Shown in pieces: positions 1 to 10,665 of a DNA stretch of 64,000 bases. The notes under the pieces are model-generated. The model was not told where the DNA came from, made no database searches, and worked only from the letters and a program-made list of their open reading frames with translations. The position numbers were made by a program, and so were the translations under genes. The stretch covers positions 193,501 to 257,500 of the forward strand of contig RPFO01000084.1 of assembly GCA_009746045.1 (NCBI GenBank), written 5' to 3'. Every line of letters begins with the position of its first letter. Positions within the stretch are counted from its first letter, which is position 1. Source of the stretch: Mesostigma viride. Lineage: Eukaryota > Streptophyta > Mesostigmatophyceae > Mesostigmatales > Mesostigmataceae.

Positions 1-1314
1 GGCCCGCACAAGAGCACCATCCTCGTCCAGTCCAACTGCGGGACAGGTAAATCTGAGAGGATTCGTGAACTCGTCAACGAGGCGGTGAGGAGGGATCCAG
101 GTATCCGCGTGTGCTGCATGGTGGCTAACATCAGCCTGTCCAAGGAGGAGGATCGCAACTACAAGTCTCTTGGCGAGCGCGGGAGGACGATTGCATGGGA
201 GGACAACGCGTTCCATATCTTGTCCAATGACCCGAATTTCCGTCACTACCTCAGCGGTCCGAAGGGAATGATGTCTGATGACAGGGTGCTGGTCGTTCTT
301 AACAGCATCTTGCGCGTCACAGACCAACCGTTCGATCTCCTCATCCTAGACGAAATATATAACACCCTCACCGCGATTTCGCAGGGCCACATGAAATACA
401 AGCGCGAGGTGTTGAGGAAGTTCATCAGGCTCATTGAGATGTCCAAGGTCGTGATTGCGCTAGACGCTACCGTTACTCGAAAGGTATACGAGTTCATAGC
501 GGCCTATCGCGCGGCGGATACTATGGAGGTGGATTGCAACACCTTCCGGCGCCCTACCAACAGGACTCTGCGATGGGTGGATGTGACATCAGAAAAGAAC
601 TGGCGAAAGGTCTGCGTGGACAGGTTTGTTACTGAGTGTGAGAGGAGGATAGAGGCCGGAGAGAGGATTTTCTGCCCAATGTCTGGCAAAAAAGAGGCCG
701 CCATGGCGTATGAGGCACTCAAACCCTTCATCGACAAGCGCAAGAACGGGCGTCTCTACACTAGTCTGACGAGCAAGGAGGATCTGGAGTTTGGCGCGAA
801 TGCTGCGTGGGCTGACTTGGACTTTTTGATCTTCAGCCCCACGATCACGGTTGGAGTCAGCTACACGGAGCACACGTTCGACAGCATGGTGGGACTCTTC
901 ATCAACGGGGACCACTACGCGAGCTACACGACAACCCTCCAGCAAATTTTCAGGGTGCGCCACTTAGTCAAGGGAGAGATGGTCATCTTCTATCGAGACA
1001 CGACTTCGCTTCTTGACAGGCCTCCAACGGACTACGGTACGATCGTCGAGAACATGATCGCGGGGGACACTGCGCTCATCCAGCTGCTGTTCGACAACGC
1101 CGACGTAGTCTGCGACTGGAGCGCGGACAAGTCGCGTATCTATGACAGAAACTGTCCCAAATTCCGCCTCTTCTGCCGGAACCAGCAAGATCTCGCGGTG
1201 TCGAGGTCCCATTACAAGGGAAATCTCATCAAGATACTGACGGAGGACTACGGCGTGGAGGTGTCGGCAGTGGAGGAGTTGGGGGACATCGACGCCCCCC
1301 GCTTCCGGTACTAG
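1..1314 (+). CDS. Origin-binding-protein-type SF2 helicase, N-terminal part (5' end outside window)
   Basis: The frame is open from base 1, so the true start lies to the left. A Walker A motif (SNCGTGKS) is encoded at about 31-54, a DExx box (LILDEIYNTL) at about 337-366, then motif III (DATVT), a motif IV/V region (DFLIFSPTITVGVSY) and a motif VI-like QQIFRVRH. This order and the DEIYNTL box fit the Herpes_ori_bp (UL9-like) family of ATP-dependent helicases, which open replication origins in large DNA viruses and occur in virus-derived eukaryotic DNA. The frame ends early at TAG 1312-1314, just after a run of six C (1295-1300); the reading continues one frame back in the next entry. Seen: motifs and frame break. 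Known: family role. Inferred: viral or virus-derived origin. No intron is needed. It is followed by four tandem palindromes. Confidence 0.75.
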   Translation, partial: GPHKSTILVQSNCGTGKSERIRELVNEAVRRDPGIRVCCMVANISLSKEEDRNYKSLGERGRTIAWEDNAFHILSNDPNFRHYLSGPKGMMSDDRVLVVLNSILRVTDQPFDLLILDEIYNTLTAISQGHMKYKREVLRKFIRLIEMSKVVIALDATVTRKVYEFIAAYRAADTMEVDCNTFRRPTNRTLRWVDVTSEKNWRKVCVDRFVTECERRIEAGERIFCPMSGKKEAAMAYEALKPFIDKRKNGRLYTSLTSKEDLEFGANAAWADLDFLIFSPTITVGVSYTEHTFDSMVGLFINGDHYASYTTTLQQIFRVRHLVKGEMVIFYRDTTSLLDRPPTDYGTIVENMIAGDTALIQLLFDNADVVCDWSADKSRIYDRNCPKFRLFCRNQQDLAVSRSHYKGNLIKILTEDYGVEVSAVEELGDIDAPRFRY

Positions 1315-2114
1315 AAGATCCAGACAAGGACAGGGAGGTGGTGCTTCTGAGCGAGGAGGAGTACAAGGATCTAGAGGGGAGAATCGGCGGCACGGTTCCA
1401 CTTTCACCGTACGAAATGCGTCTGAAGGCGGTGTACGAATTGACTCATCGGTTGTACGAGATTCCGTATGATCTCATCGACGACGAGCTCCCTCAAATTC
1501 TGGACAAGGAGATGGGGAGGAAGGCGTACGTTGGCGTTCGGCAATATTCGAAGTTGACGGGACTAGGAACCAAGGAGCATTTTAGAGACAATCTGTTGAT
1601 TCTGCAGAAGTCAGAGTCCTTGTTTGATTTGAAGGCGTATTCTCGTTTTGGACTAGCACAGTCTCTGGCCATTACGCTCAAGCTACTAGAAGGGACGCCT
1701 ATCATCGACTTCATCACGACGGCTGATCCGTCCAATCTCACAATGAAGTTGACGCGCGACGAGACGATTGCACTAGGGAATAAAATTGATAGCGAAATTG
1801 CCGACAAGGCCTGGTTCATGCGCTCAACATTTGGATACCGGCGGAGGGCAGGCGAGGCTGGTAGTTTGTCTTTTGCGCAATGCAGCGGTCTCATCAACAG
1901 CTTGTTGAACCCGACTCTAGGAATTTATGCCAAGGGGGCGAAGGGCAATAGCCGTGGCGGTGGTTGCTTGGAAATTTCGAAGGCGGACATGCATGCGTTT
2001 CTTGATAGGTATAAACCCTCGTGGTGGGGCGATGAGAAGGATTATTCGATCACGTCGTTGTCTGGCCTGTCGATGGATGAAATCGCTCCTTTCCTGCAGG
2101 GAGCGGATAAGTAG
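1296..2114 (+). CDS. C-terminal continuation of the origin-binding-type helicase, -1 frame
   Basis: From the C run at 1295-1300 the second frame reads DAPPLPVLEDPDKDREV, which joins smoothly to the frame upstream, then runs to TAG at 2112-2114. A GTG at 1338 is the first start-like codon, but no ATG or other start signal suits a separate gene, so a single protein split by a one-base loss (or a -1 ribosomal shift) is the simplest reading. The segment has about 258 residues after the GTG, with a charged, mostly helical look and no domain I recognise. It may be the DNA-binding or C-terminal region that follows the helicase core in this family. An alternative is a separate downstream viral gene with an unusual start. 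Confidence 0.55.
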   Translation, partial: PPLPVLEDPDKDREVVLLSEEEYKDLEGRIGGTVPLSPYEMRLKAVYELTHRLYEIPYDLIDDELPQILDKEMGRKAYVGVRQYSKLTGLGTKEHFRDNLLILQKSESLFDLKAYSRFGLAQSLAITLKLLEGTPIIDFITTADPSNLTMKLTRDETIALGNKIDSEIADKAWFMRSTFGYRRRAGEAGSLSFAQCSGLINSLLNPTLGIYAKGAKGNSRGGGCLEISKADMHAFLDRYKPSWWGDEKDYSITSLSGLSMDEIAPFLQGADK

Positions 2115-2280
2115 TTTTAATATTAAAGCCTGTTTTTCTGCCATGCATTTCTTTGTAAAAACGGTTTACAACCTCCAAGACGTCGCGCTCACTGTCTCCT
2201 CGTCTTCGAGTAGACGTCGATCCGGTTCCGGTCACACCCCGCCGCGCGGCCCTCGCCGGCTCCCTCACCCTGCGAGGACA

Positions 2281-2658
2281 TGGCGAAAAATTGGGCGGTC
2301 TTTTCTTAAGAGTAAGTACGTGCAATTTTTCGCCACATCCAACAACCCACGCCACCTCAGCGCCGGCCAGTGGGGGGGGTGGCGAAAAATTGTCCGTTCT
2401 TTCTCTTAAGAGTAACTAAGGACAATTTTTCGCCATCACTCTCACACCTTGACAAAACACCTCCTATGACCCGCGCCAAGGGGTGGCAGGGTGGCGAAAA
2501 ATTGTCCGTTCTTTCTCTTAAGAGTAACTAAGGACAATTTTTCGCCATCACTCTCACACCTTGACAAAACACCTCCCATGACCCGCGCCAAGGGGTGGCG
2601 GGTGGCGAAAAATTGTCCGTTCTTTCTCTTAAGAGTAACTAAGGACAATTTTTCGCCA
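2281..2658. repeat. Four tandem 55-56-bp palindromes
   Basis: Copies lie at 2281-2335, 2380-2435, 2492-2547 and 2603-2658. Each has arms starting TGGCGAAAAATTG and ending with the complement, and a centre containing the palindrome CTCTTAAGAG. Copies 2-4 have 16-bp arms (TGGCGAAAAATTGTCC) and sit in a tandem unit of 111-112 bp; copy 1 has diverged next to the centre. They begin about 165 bp after the helicase stop codon. They could be hairpin terminators, an origin, or a decayed mobile element; see the findings. Confidence 0.9.
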
Positions 2659-2775
2659 TCCTTGTCACACCCCAAACACACCATCACAACTGCCGGGGTG
2701 GTGACAGATGCCAGCCTAAATGTCACAACCTGGTGAGCAGTGGTGGCAGGGGGGCACTTCTGTTTTTGCAAGTGG

Positions 2776-2804
2776 TTTAGGGTTTTAGGGTTTAGGGCTT
2801 AGGG
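2776..2804 (+). repeat. Telomere-like TTTAGGG repeats
   Basis: Four units in a row: TTTAGGG, TTTTAGGG, TTTAGGG and CTTAGGG. TTTAGGG is the land-plant and green-algal telomere unit and TTTTAGGG is the Chlamydomonas one. The array is internal and short, so it marks an old healing or insertion event, or is chance. Confidence 0.6.
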
Positions 2805-2928
2805 TGAGACCCATCCTAGGCCGCGGTCACTATAGGGTCACTATAGGGGTGGCAGATGCCAGCATAAGGGTGGTGCACTTCTCCTAGTCGCGATGACGGA
2901 ATGATGACGGAATGATGATGGAAGCTAC

Positions 2929-3600
2929 TTAATTAATTAATTAAACTCGTGCTCCCGTTGGGGAGTCACGCGGAGCACCGGAGTGCTTAATTTAAACCCT
3001 GTATATATTAAAAATATAATTACTTACAGCAGAGTGAAATCACTCAAACCGGCCAAAGCAAACGCCCAGCTATAAACCTATATACAGAGCCATGTCAAAT
3101 ATAAACCTATATACAGAGCCTGTATATATGCACGTACAACAGGAAGAAAGGGCAGAGACCCCGTTTCTACTTCATGCCATGCAGAGGCATGCCACAGCAG
3201 CAATCGGACACGATAGACGATCCGGCAAGTTCTGTGGGTGCAATAAGACCCATGTCAGTGACTGAGCATATCATCATAACAAGGAGCGTGGGCAAGTAAT
3301 CTGATCACAGCCAGGATGTAGCATGGCTGTACAAGGGCTAAGCTATATATATAGGCTATGGCTGGTTGTGTATCGTGCGTTAGCGGTGCACGTGACTAGG
3401 TATGTATGGTGGCACGGCTAGGCAAACATTCTAGGCATGGTGGCTGCCGGCCATCATTGCCGGCAATGACTACCAATGGTTACAAGCTAGGGCGCTATTC
3501 TAGCCCACACTAGCTGAGGGGGCGACAGTCCACATCTTGTGGTTGATCATCAGGTCCCCGCCCCTCCAGTACACCTTGGGCTTCTGGGGGTCCTGCTTGT
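2929..3600 (-). mobile_element. LINE 3' end with ORF1 C-terminal remnant
   Basis: On the minus strand the piece ends in a (TTAA)n tail at 2929-2944, preceded by a 3' UTR related to the one at 11.37-11.68 kb. At about 3520-3600 the minus strand encodes HKQDPQKPKVYWRGGDLMIN, the C-terminal motif shared with the ORF1 copies at 6.4, 41.7 and 60.1 kb. The rest of the element is missing. Confidence 0.6.
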
Positions 3601-3629
3601 GTAGTGTGCAGTCTGCAATGCTCCCTTAG

Positions 3630-3960
3630 TACGGGTAAGAATGTAGCTCCGTTGGGAGAATATGTAACACATGCGCGCAATGATATCCCTGAGAAGGGGC
3701 ATATGCGGGTTTCTCATACAAAAATTCTGAGCTACAATTACCTGCAGGTGGGGGATGTAAACTGCCACTCACTCTGGGTGCACAAGGTGCACCCGTGCAC
3801 CACCATGATGTATCATACCTAAAGACGAGCCTGGCATGGGGTGGAACATGACTATGGCTAAACTATTATGGCTACTGGGCATGACATCTCAGCAGATGAG
3901 TACTGATAAGTCTCTGCACATATGGTCAAAGCATGGCTAGCTAACTAATCCTTAGGTAGT
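3630..3960 (-). mobile_element. Diverged LINE 3' UTR copy
   Basis: This stretch is a diverged relative of the 3' UTRs at 24.7-25.1, 41.27-41.69 and 59.7-60.1 kb (shared: CTCCGTTGGGAG, GAAGGGGCATATG, GGTGCACCNNGGCACC-like blocks). It lies next to the preceding ORF1 remnant and has no tail of its own. No coding potential. Confidence 0.45.
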
Positions 3961-5324
3961 ATGTAGCAGATTGTAAAAAGGTCCATGCTTGAAATTTGTT
4001 TGGAATATATACATGTACGTTTGGCATTTTCGATAAATTACTTGACTGAGGCACCATGGCGCACTGCTTGTTGTGGAGATACAGTAGTTGTCTCGCTTAA
4101 AATTGTTAATAAACTTGGGCATCGACAATCAATTGTCGCATTCTAAATAGTGGCTTCAACTTTAATTTGACAACGTGTGAGCTCCCACGTTTTCCGCGAC
4201 CCCATTGCATGTGGTGGCCGTGTTTCAGTGCAATGGTCCTTGTATCCGCCGGTACAGACAGGAAAGCCTCAATCATGCATCTGGACGTGCGCCACCCTTG
4301 GTGACTGGCAAAGTCTGAAGCAGACGGAGGTGGCGGATCGATGCGGAGGAAGCGCCCATGATGGACCTATCGAAGGCGGCTAAGCCGGCACGGCTTAGGT
4401 GTCGATCCCGGCCCCGTGAGCGAGGACTCTTCATCCTCATATTTGTGCCAGATTTGGGTCAGGGTGGATGGAGATCGAGACACAATGGTGGAAGTCCCGA
4501 AACGGCTCAACTGAGTTCATGGACCCGAGTGGTTGAGTGGAGTTTGGCAAGAAGACAATTTCAACACCTGACCACGGTCAAGGTGCCAGTATGGGATAGC
4601 CGTGGGCAGTGCATGGGCTATGATGCTAAGTATAACAGTAAGATGCACTTGCTGCTAGGTTTTTCCCACCAGAGGGTTCCAAAGGCGGAAAGCTTGAGCG
4701 GGTTACATATTGCCAGGCTAGGCCGAGTTGGGTGACCATGAGAACGTGACGCTTAACAATGGCAAGAGCTGGGTGAGTGCGGCCGACCATGGGCTACGGA
4801 GATGAAGAGTTGTTGAACAGATCGAGGATTGCCAGGATTGCCCTAAGCACTAGTAAGTAAGAGGATACCGTCAACTAGTTTGGATTGACATGCAGTAAGC
4901 TAGCGTCCCAATTGATCAGATGATTCAGATCATTACACATTGGGCATCTATTATGACCGTGACGCCATTGCTTAGTCATGATCATGCATCTTCCATGCAT
5001 CCCCGGCTCTGACCCCAGAGATAGATGCATCGATGCTACGAAAATGTCTGAACTTGACATGGTTGATGGCAGAGCTCAGAACTTTTGCGTCTGAGCCCTG
5101 GCGCAAATTCAGTCAGATCACTTGCAACCGATGCGTCTCTTGAAGATGCACCCGCCAGTATAATCAGTTACGGCAGAAAAGCAGTATCGAACATGCAAGT
5201 TAAGCACGTGACACGATTCAGGCTATGACGTCCCCAAATTAAAGCTAAGCGCGGTCTGGAAAAGGAGCCTTTCCGGGTTCCTCACTGCACCGCCCTGGAT
5301 CCCAACCCTAGCTGGCACTCGCTC
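3961..5324. other. No gene recognised
   Basis: Open frames here are short and not conserved with anything else in the window. No repeat, RNA gene or clear splice signal was found. Confidence 0.4.
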
Positions 5325-6491
5325 TTGCTCTCGCTCAGCCGCCCAGCTATAGATGATCGACCTGGTTACTCATCGCCAAGCCCTGAGCCCATGCAAGAAA
5401 TAACGGCTTCTCGACCATACGGTACCCCGGCCCATGATACTTTTTCCTTTCACGATTGGCAACGGCCTGTTCAGTGTTCAAGATCTCGAGAATGCGATCA
5501 TCATCATCCACTGAGTAATTATCACGGGAACGCAAGATTGTTTTGCCCTCGGGGGATAAATTCGACCATGATGGGGATAGATTCGAGCCACTGTTGGACT
5601 GGCTCTTCGAAACCAAGGTCGCCCACAAGCTTCAACCCCATGTCATGGCGCTGCAGGCCGCGGCGCAGGCTTCATGCAGCTGCGCACATGCCGCCCTACT
5701 CTCTCGCCTCAACCAGCTAGGTGAAGGGCAAGTGCGGCCTGAGCTCGTCAAGCTAGACGCTTGAAGCCATTACCGCCCAACCAATCCGAGGCCCTGGCCG
5801 CGCAGGTTCCGCAGATTACGGCGCAGACGTCCGCCGTCGCTGGCCAGCCAACCCGGAAGCTAGCTAGGCAGATGGCGGCCTCGGGACCTGCCGCACTCCT
5901 ACGCGGACCTACTGCGGTCAGCGACCACCTCAACCGGCGGACGCCATATTAGCTGCACGCAGCTGCAGGAGATCGGGAAGCCCGGCCACCGCTGAGCAGA
6001 AGAACGCGAGGACACCGACCGCGCCCGCCGCTGCAATGCCGAGTGCATGGTGCTGCATCGTTTCGAGCAGCAGCCAGGGGAGACGGCCTATAGTGACTCT
6101 TGTCTCTCTTAAGGCCGGACTCAGGAGCAACTGCTAGACTTGCCCAACTACATGGACCTCGCAGGTGAGCTAGAGCTGAGTGGGCACCGCCTTAATCCCC
6201 ACTCACGTGCTGGACAAGGCGACACCCACACCAGTCCTGCTCACCTTAAGATGGCCGGCATGGAGGATAAGGACAGTTCCTCTCTCGCCGCGGAACTTGC
6301 ATTACTTCCCCTGAATGCATGGATGACGACCCGACCGGCGCCCGCTCAGCAGCATGCAGCAGCGACGCGACCTGTGGCCGGAGTACCTCCGCCACAAGCA
6401 AGACCCCAAGAAGCCCAAGGTGTTCTGGAGGCCGCGGAGGGGCGGGGACCTGATAGTCAACAACCAGCTGTGGACACCCCCCACGGGCTAG
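5325..6491 (+). pseudogene. Decayed L1-type LINE ORF1
   Basis: Plus-strand reading in shifting frames recovers pieces of the ORF1 nucleic-acid-binding protein. A segment near 5543-5760 reads as an alanine- and leucine-rich helical region, about 6046-6100 gives VLHRFEQQPGETAYS (compare VIVKNFTMEEGETSEK in the better copy at 60-61 kb), and 6370-6491 gives QRRDLWPEYLRHKQDPKKPK followed by a GGDLIVNNQLW motif and TAG. Several frame changes and stops show that it is dead. It is followed by the 3' repeat region at 6517. Confidence 0.6.
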
Positions 6492-6516
6492 ACTAGCCAT
6501 ATTAGCCACACCCATT

Positions 6517-6800
6517 AATTAATCACTATACTTTTCGTCCGAGGGTAGTAAAAAGGATCCGAGGCGTAAATTACGAGGTCTTATCTTACTACCTAGATAC
6601 GAGGCGTGAGATCCAACGCCGTAATCATTACTACCTATCATCCTACGTAGTAATTTTACTAGCCGTAAGTAAGAGTAACGTTACGACTGCACATCTTTGG
6701 TAGTACATTACCGACAGAGTAAATTACCGCGACGGGTCTTGGTTGGTAATCTACCACCTGTAGATTAGGTGCCAGTGATCCGATGCTGTAAGATACGTTT
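6517..6800. repeat. Repeat rich in TTACTACC-like words
   Basis: The first ~62 bp (ATTAATCACTATACTTTTCG onward) match the reverse complement of about 20692-20753, so both belong to one interspersed family. The interior is made of degenerate words around TTACTACC and CTCGTAAATTAC. Confidence 0.6.
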
Positions 6801-7030
6801 CAGTAAGTTACTTCGGGGATCTTTGCCTGTACACGGCCAGATGGATAATTATATTGTAATGGAGAAGTGGGAGAACGTGCGTGTCTATTAGCAAATGCAG
6901 CGAAATATAAAAATGTAGTTATCAGCCTTTTTCGCCTATTCAGCAGTTGTCGTTGTCGGCCGTTGTCATTAAGCGGCTATAGATTATGTGTGCTGGGGCC
7001 GGTGAAAAGACGCTAGCAAAGTTCGTCTGA

Positions 7031-8139
7031 ATGGCGTCCAATAGAGGGGATTTTATTCTTAGTGGATTGTTGGACGAGGAGAAGGCGAGGTTGCTGGCGG
7101 AGAATGCGAAAGAGCAGAGGGAAGCAGGAAGCCGTGCGTGGAAGATGAGGTAACGGGATGGAGTGTGGGCCCTGGCTTCTGGTTATGAAATGATGGCGGT
7201 TGCAGGCCAGCCGTGCTCGCTGGTAATGGGTGCGTGGTGTTGAAATCCAAGTTCTGCGCGTATTCTGTTTTTTGGTCAATGATTGAAGGGATGTCGCCTT
7301 GTTTTATTTTTGTGCATCTGCGTCCCGTCGTGACTGCCTCGTCATGGACGCCCAGGGGTAGAAGTTCGAACGAGGGAATGATTTTTCAAACGCCTGGATA
7401 TGTTATGATAGTACGAATAAATGGTAATGGGTAGAGGCGGCCAAAATTTTGTTGGAAGTGTGCCAACGCCGCACATACGACTTGAACAACCCTAGGTATC
7501 TTAGGAAAAGGAAACACGGATACGTCGGAGTGGAGGAAGAGGAAGACGATGACGATGGTGAAGATGGAGAGGTTTACAATGGAGGCCTTGAGAATGGGGA
7601 GACATTGAATCAGGAGAGCAGGGTAGCGGTGAGTGGCCCGTCATGAATTACATTGTGGTTGCAGTTGTTAGCGAGGCGTGTTGATTGCTTCTTGCCGCGG
7701 GTAATCGCTAGCGCGCATAACCTTCTTTTTTCAACAGGTGTTCTGGTGCATTGACTGCCGCAAAGCAATTAATGGGACTGATTATGTGCCTATCATGCCG
7801 TTTGGGAATCATACATTGCCAACATTTCGTGTTTAGAAGGCGCGCCTTCAGAAGCATATTCAGCACCGCACGAGCCAGGTGCTGAAGGCGTGCTTGGAGA
7901 GGAAGGGGTATAAAGTGCGCATGACCGCATCGAAGAAGAAGAAGCAGCAGGAATCGGGCAAGACCATGATAACCGAGCCAGGATTGGCTTTCGTGCATGC
8001 AGTACATGGTGCGGCGCAGGCAGTGAATGCTGCATCGATTGCAGCGGTGCAGCCTGTGGCCATGGCGGTGCAGGGCGCGGGTCCTGAAGTGTGGGCGTTG
8101 GCGAAGCAGATTCACGATGCTGTCATGGCCACGTTGTGA
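7031..8139 (+). pseudogene. Candidate spliced gene of unknown function, with an in-frame TAG
   Basis: An ATG at 7031 opens a short exon (MASNRGDFILSGLLDEEKAR...) ending at a GTAACG donor near 7150. A second coding stretch (about 7449-7628) has a KRKHG basic patch and a run of acidic residues and ends at GTGAGT (7629). A 109-bp intron with acceptor TTCAACAG leads to 7738, and the two frames join in phase: ...RVA then VFWCIDCRKAINGTDYVPIM. At 7834-7836 a TAG interrupts, but the same frame continues with KARLQKHIQHRTSQVLKACL to a TGA at 8137-8139. The link between exons 1 and 2 is not resolved. I do not recognise the protein; WCIDC could be half of a metal site. The TAG could come from a CAG, so this may be a recent pseudogene or a transposon gene. 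Confidence 0.35.
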
Positions 8140-8210
8140 AGCCAAGGAATGGGTGTTGGTTCCAGTCAGGTGCCTCGCCCGGAGGAAGCTTTTCTGCTGT
8201 AAGCAGAGGT

Positions 8211-8302
8211 GCGGCATCAAGCATTTGCAATCGCCATGAGAGCAGTGGAGATGTCAGCGGCATGAAGCATTTGCAATCGCCATGAGAGCAGTGGAGATGT
8301 CT
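8211..8302 (+). repeat. 46-bp tandem duplication
   Basis: Two copies of a 46-bp unit starting GCGGCAT(C/G)AAGCATTTGC, with the start of a third copy at 8303. Confidence 0.85.
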
Positions 8303-8924
8303 GCGGCATTGGGAGATCTGCAGACAATTGCAGGAGGACATTGTGCGGTACGCTTGTAGGGTGTATGCTGTGTTGTTCCGCTCGCTAATGGACATGTGCC
8401 CCTGTAACCTCTTCCAGGCTAGTATCTGCTATCCACCTCTTCAGGCTTGAAAAGTAAATTGCTGTACGGTTCACAATTGGCATGGCTTGACATGCACGCG
8501 TCCTTGACTGTGGTCTGCATGGGTTTGGGGTTTAGCGGTTTACATCAGACTCTGCTGTGTGTCTGCTTAATCAGCCGACGTGTCACATGGGGACAGCAAC
8601 GGCGCTGGGATGCAGCCCGGTGTGAATGCGAGTAAGGTACGCGCTGTCATGCATGGCGGATGGGGCGTGGAAGCCACGACCCACGTTTTTGTGTGTGCAC
8701 GGGGGGCTAGGGGGCAAGTCGTTGTGTTGCTGCCATCCATATGGCCATGGATATGCGGGAAGCTTTCCCTGTACCCATACTTAATGATGCATGGACTGGT
8801 TGTGACAGCCAAGGGTTTAGCTGTCGTGGGTTTGCTGAGTGATCATGGCAGTCTGCTAGGCTGGTGCTAGAACAGCAATAGCGCGGTTACTGCTATGTCT
8901 TGCCCGTGCTAACTGATGCTGCAG

Positions 8925-9053
8925 CCATGCGTGGAGCGCGAATCGTCCCGAGAGGAGAAGGAGGAGGCGGGGCCGGTGCACCCATGGGCAGGGCCGGAGA
9001 AGAAGGACGCGGAGCACCCAGTGTGGGAGAAGGAGAAGGCGGGGAAGCACTGA
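8925..9053 (+). other. Possible terminal exon, charged peptide
   Basis: After an acceptor-like GATGCTGCAG (ending 8924) one frame reads PCVERESSREEKEEAGPVHP and continues with E, K and P-rich sequence to TGA at 9051-9053. It could belong to the candidate gene at 7.0-8.1 kb, but no connecting splice was proven. The low-complexity character makes chance possible. The rest of 8303-9300 shows nothing clear. Confidence 0.2.
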
Positions 9054-9302
9054 AGCTCCACCCCATGTCAGGCCTCTAGTATAGGTGCCAGTTAACTAAA
9101 CCCATGCACGTGCAGGTTGTAGCTCAGAATGTATTTAAAATCATATGCCCCTTTTCAGGTATATGTGTAACAGTGACTCCCAACGGATATATGTTCCTAA
9201 TTTATTAAATTCTTACTGAATAATTGTTGTCTTTATGAACCCATGAAGAGCAAAGCCCGGTGGGGAGTACATGTAACGCATTACCACGAGAAGGGGTCCC
9301 CA

Positions 9303-9455
9303 CACCGCATTTCTTCGCTCTCTGTTCCTATGCAGAACAAGAAGAGGTGGAAGACCAATGTCCCGGCTCACACGCCAGCCCATGTGGGTAAGCCCCCTCC
9401 CCCAAAGCGGAAGGGGCGCTTTGGGGAGAAGTGTAGTGAGGATTTTGTAGACTAG
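9303..9455 (+). pseudogene. LINE ORF2 C-terminal tail fragment
   Basis: The plus-strand frame RISSLSVPMQNKKRWK, then AHTPAHVGKPPPPKRKGRF, matches the end of the reverse-transcriptase proteins at 39.36 kb (AMQDKTRWKKIVKAHT... VGKPPPPKRRRRF) and 32.7 kb. It ends at TAG 9453-9455. Only the last ~50 codons survive, as expected for a 5'-truncated LINE copy. The following ~200 bp would be its 3' UTR. Confidence 0.7.
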
Positions 9456-9690
9456 ATAGCACTAACTTACTTACACCAGACCTGGCAATAAACAAGCATT
9501 GATGGGATGGACCCAGCGATACATAATGGGCGTGCATGCGTAAAAAATATACACTATGCATGGCCCAATGGGCATGCATTCAAATAATTACAAATGAAGG
9601 CCGCCATGAGAGCACTGAAGCTAAACCAGACCGGGCCACAATTAACCCTCCAGCACCAAAGTTCCACTGCATCATGTAAGACAAGCCTGA

Positions 9691-10664
9691 CATCCATCCA
9701 TCCATCCATCCATCCATCCATCCATCCATCCATCCATCCATCCATCCATCCATCCATCCATCCATCCATCCATCCATCCATCCATCCATCCATCCATCCA
9801 TCCATCCATCCATCCATCCATCCATCCATCCATCCATCCATCCATCCATCCATCCATCCATCCATCCATCCATCCATCCATCCATCCATCCATCCATCCA
9901 TCCATCCATCCATCCATCCATCCATCCATCCATCCATCCATCCATCCATCCATCCATCCATCCATCCATCCATCCATCCATCCATCCATCCATCCATCCA
10001 TCCATCCATCCATCCATCCATCCATCCATCCATCCATCCATCCATCCATCCATCCATCCATCCATCCATCCATCCATCCATCCATCCATCCATCCATCCA
10101 TCCATCCATCCATCCATCCATCCATCCATCCATCCATCCATCCATCCATCCATCCATCCATCCATCCATCCATCCATCCATCCATCCATCCATCCATCCA
10201 TCCATCCATCCATCCATCCATCCATCCATCCATCCATCCATCCATCCATCCATCCATCCATCCATCCATCCATCCATCCATCCATCCATCCATCCATCCA
10301 TCCATCCATCCATCCATCCATCCATCCATCCATCCATCCATCCATCCATCCATCCATCCATCCATCCATCCATCCATCCATCCATCCATCCATCCATCCA
10401 TCCATCCATCCATCCATCCATCCATCCATCCATCCATCCATCCATCCATCCATCCATCCATCCATCCATCCATCCATCCATCCATCCATCCATCCATCCA
10501 TCCATCCATCCATCCATCCATCCATCCATCCATCCATCCATCCATCCATCCATCCATCCATCCATCCATCCATCCATCCATCCATCCATCCATCCATCCA
10601 TCCATCCATCCATCCATCCATCCATCCATCCATCCATCCATCCATCCATCCATCCATCCATCCA
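9691..10664 (+). repeat. (CATC)n microsatellite, about 970 bp
   Basis: An apparently unbroken tetranucleotide array of roughly 243 units. It ends directly against the LINE coding fragment that starts at 10666. Long frames in it (WMDG or HPSI repeats) are artefacts of the repeat. Confidence 0.98.
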
Positions 10665-10665
10665 C

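Noticed and set aside
2281-2658. CRISPR array
   Set aside because: The repeats are 56-bp palindromes at a 111-112-bp step, the spacers are themselves similar, and the setting is eukaryotic.
5180-5230. 5S rRNA-like AAGTTAAGCACGTG word
   Set aside because: Only a dozen bases resemble 5S rRNA; the rest does not fold or match.
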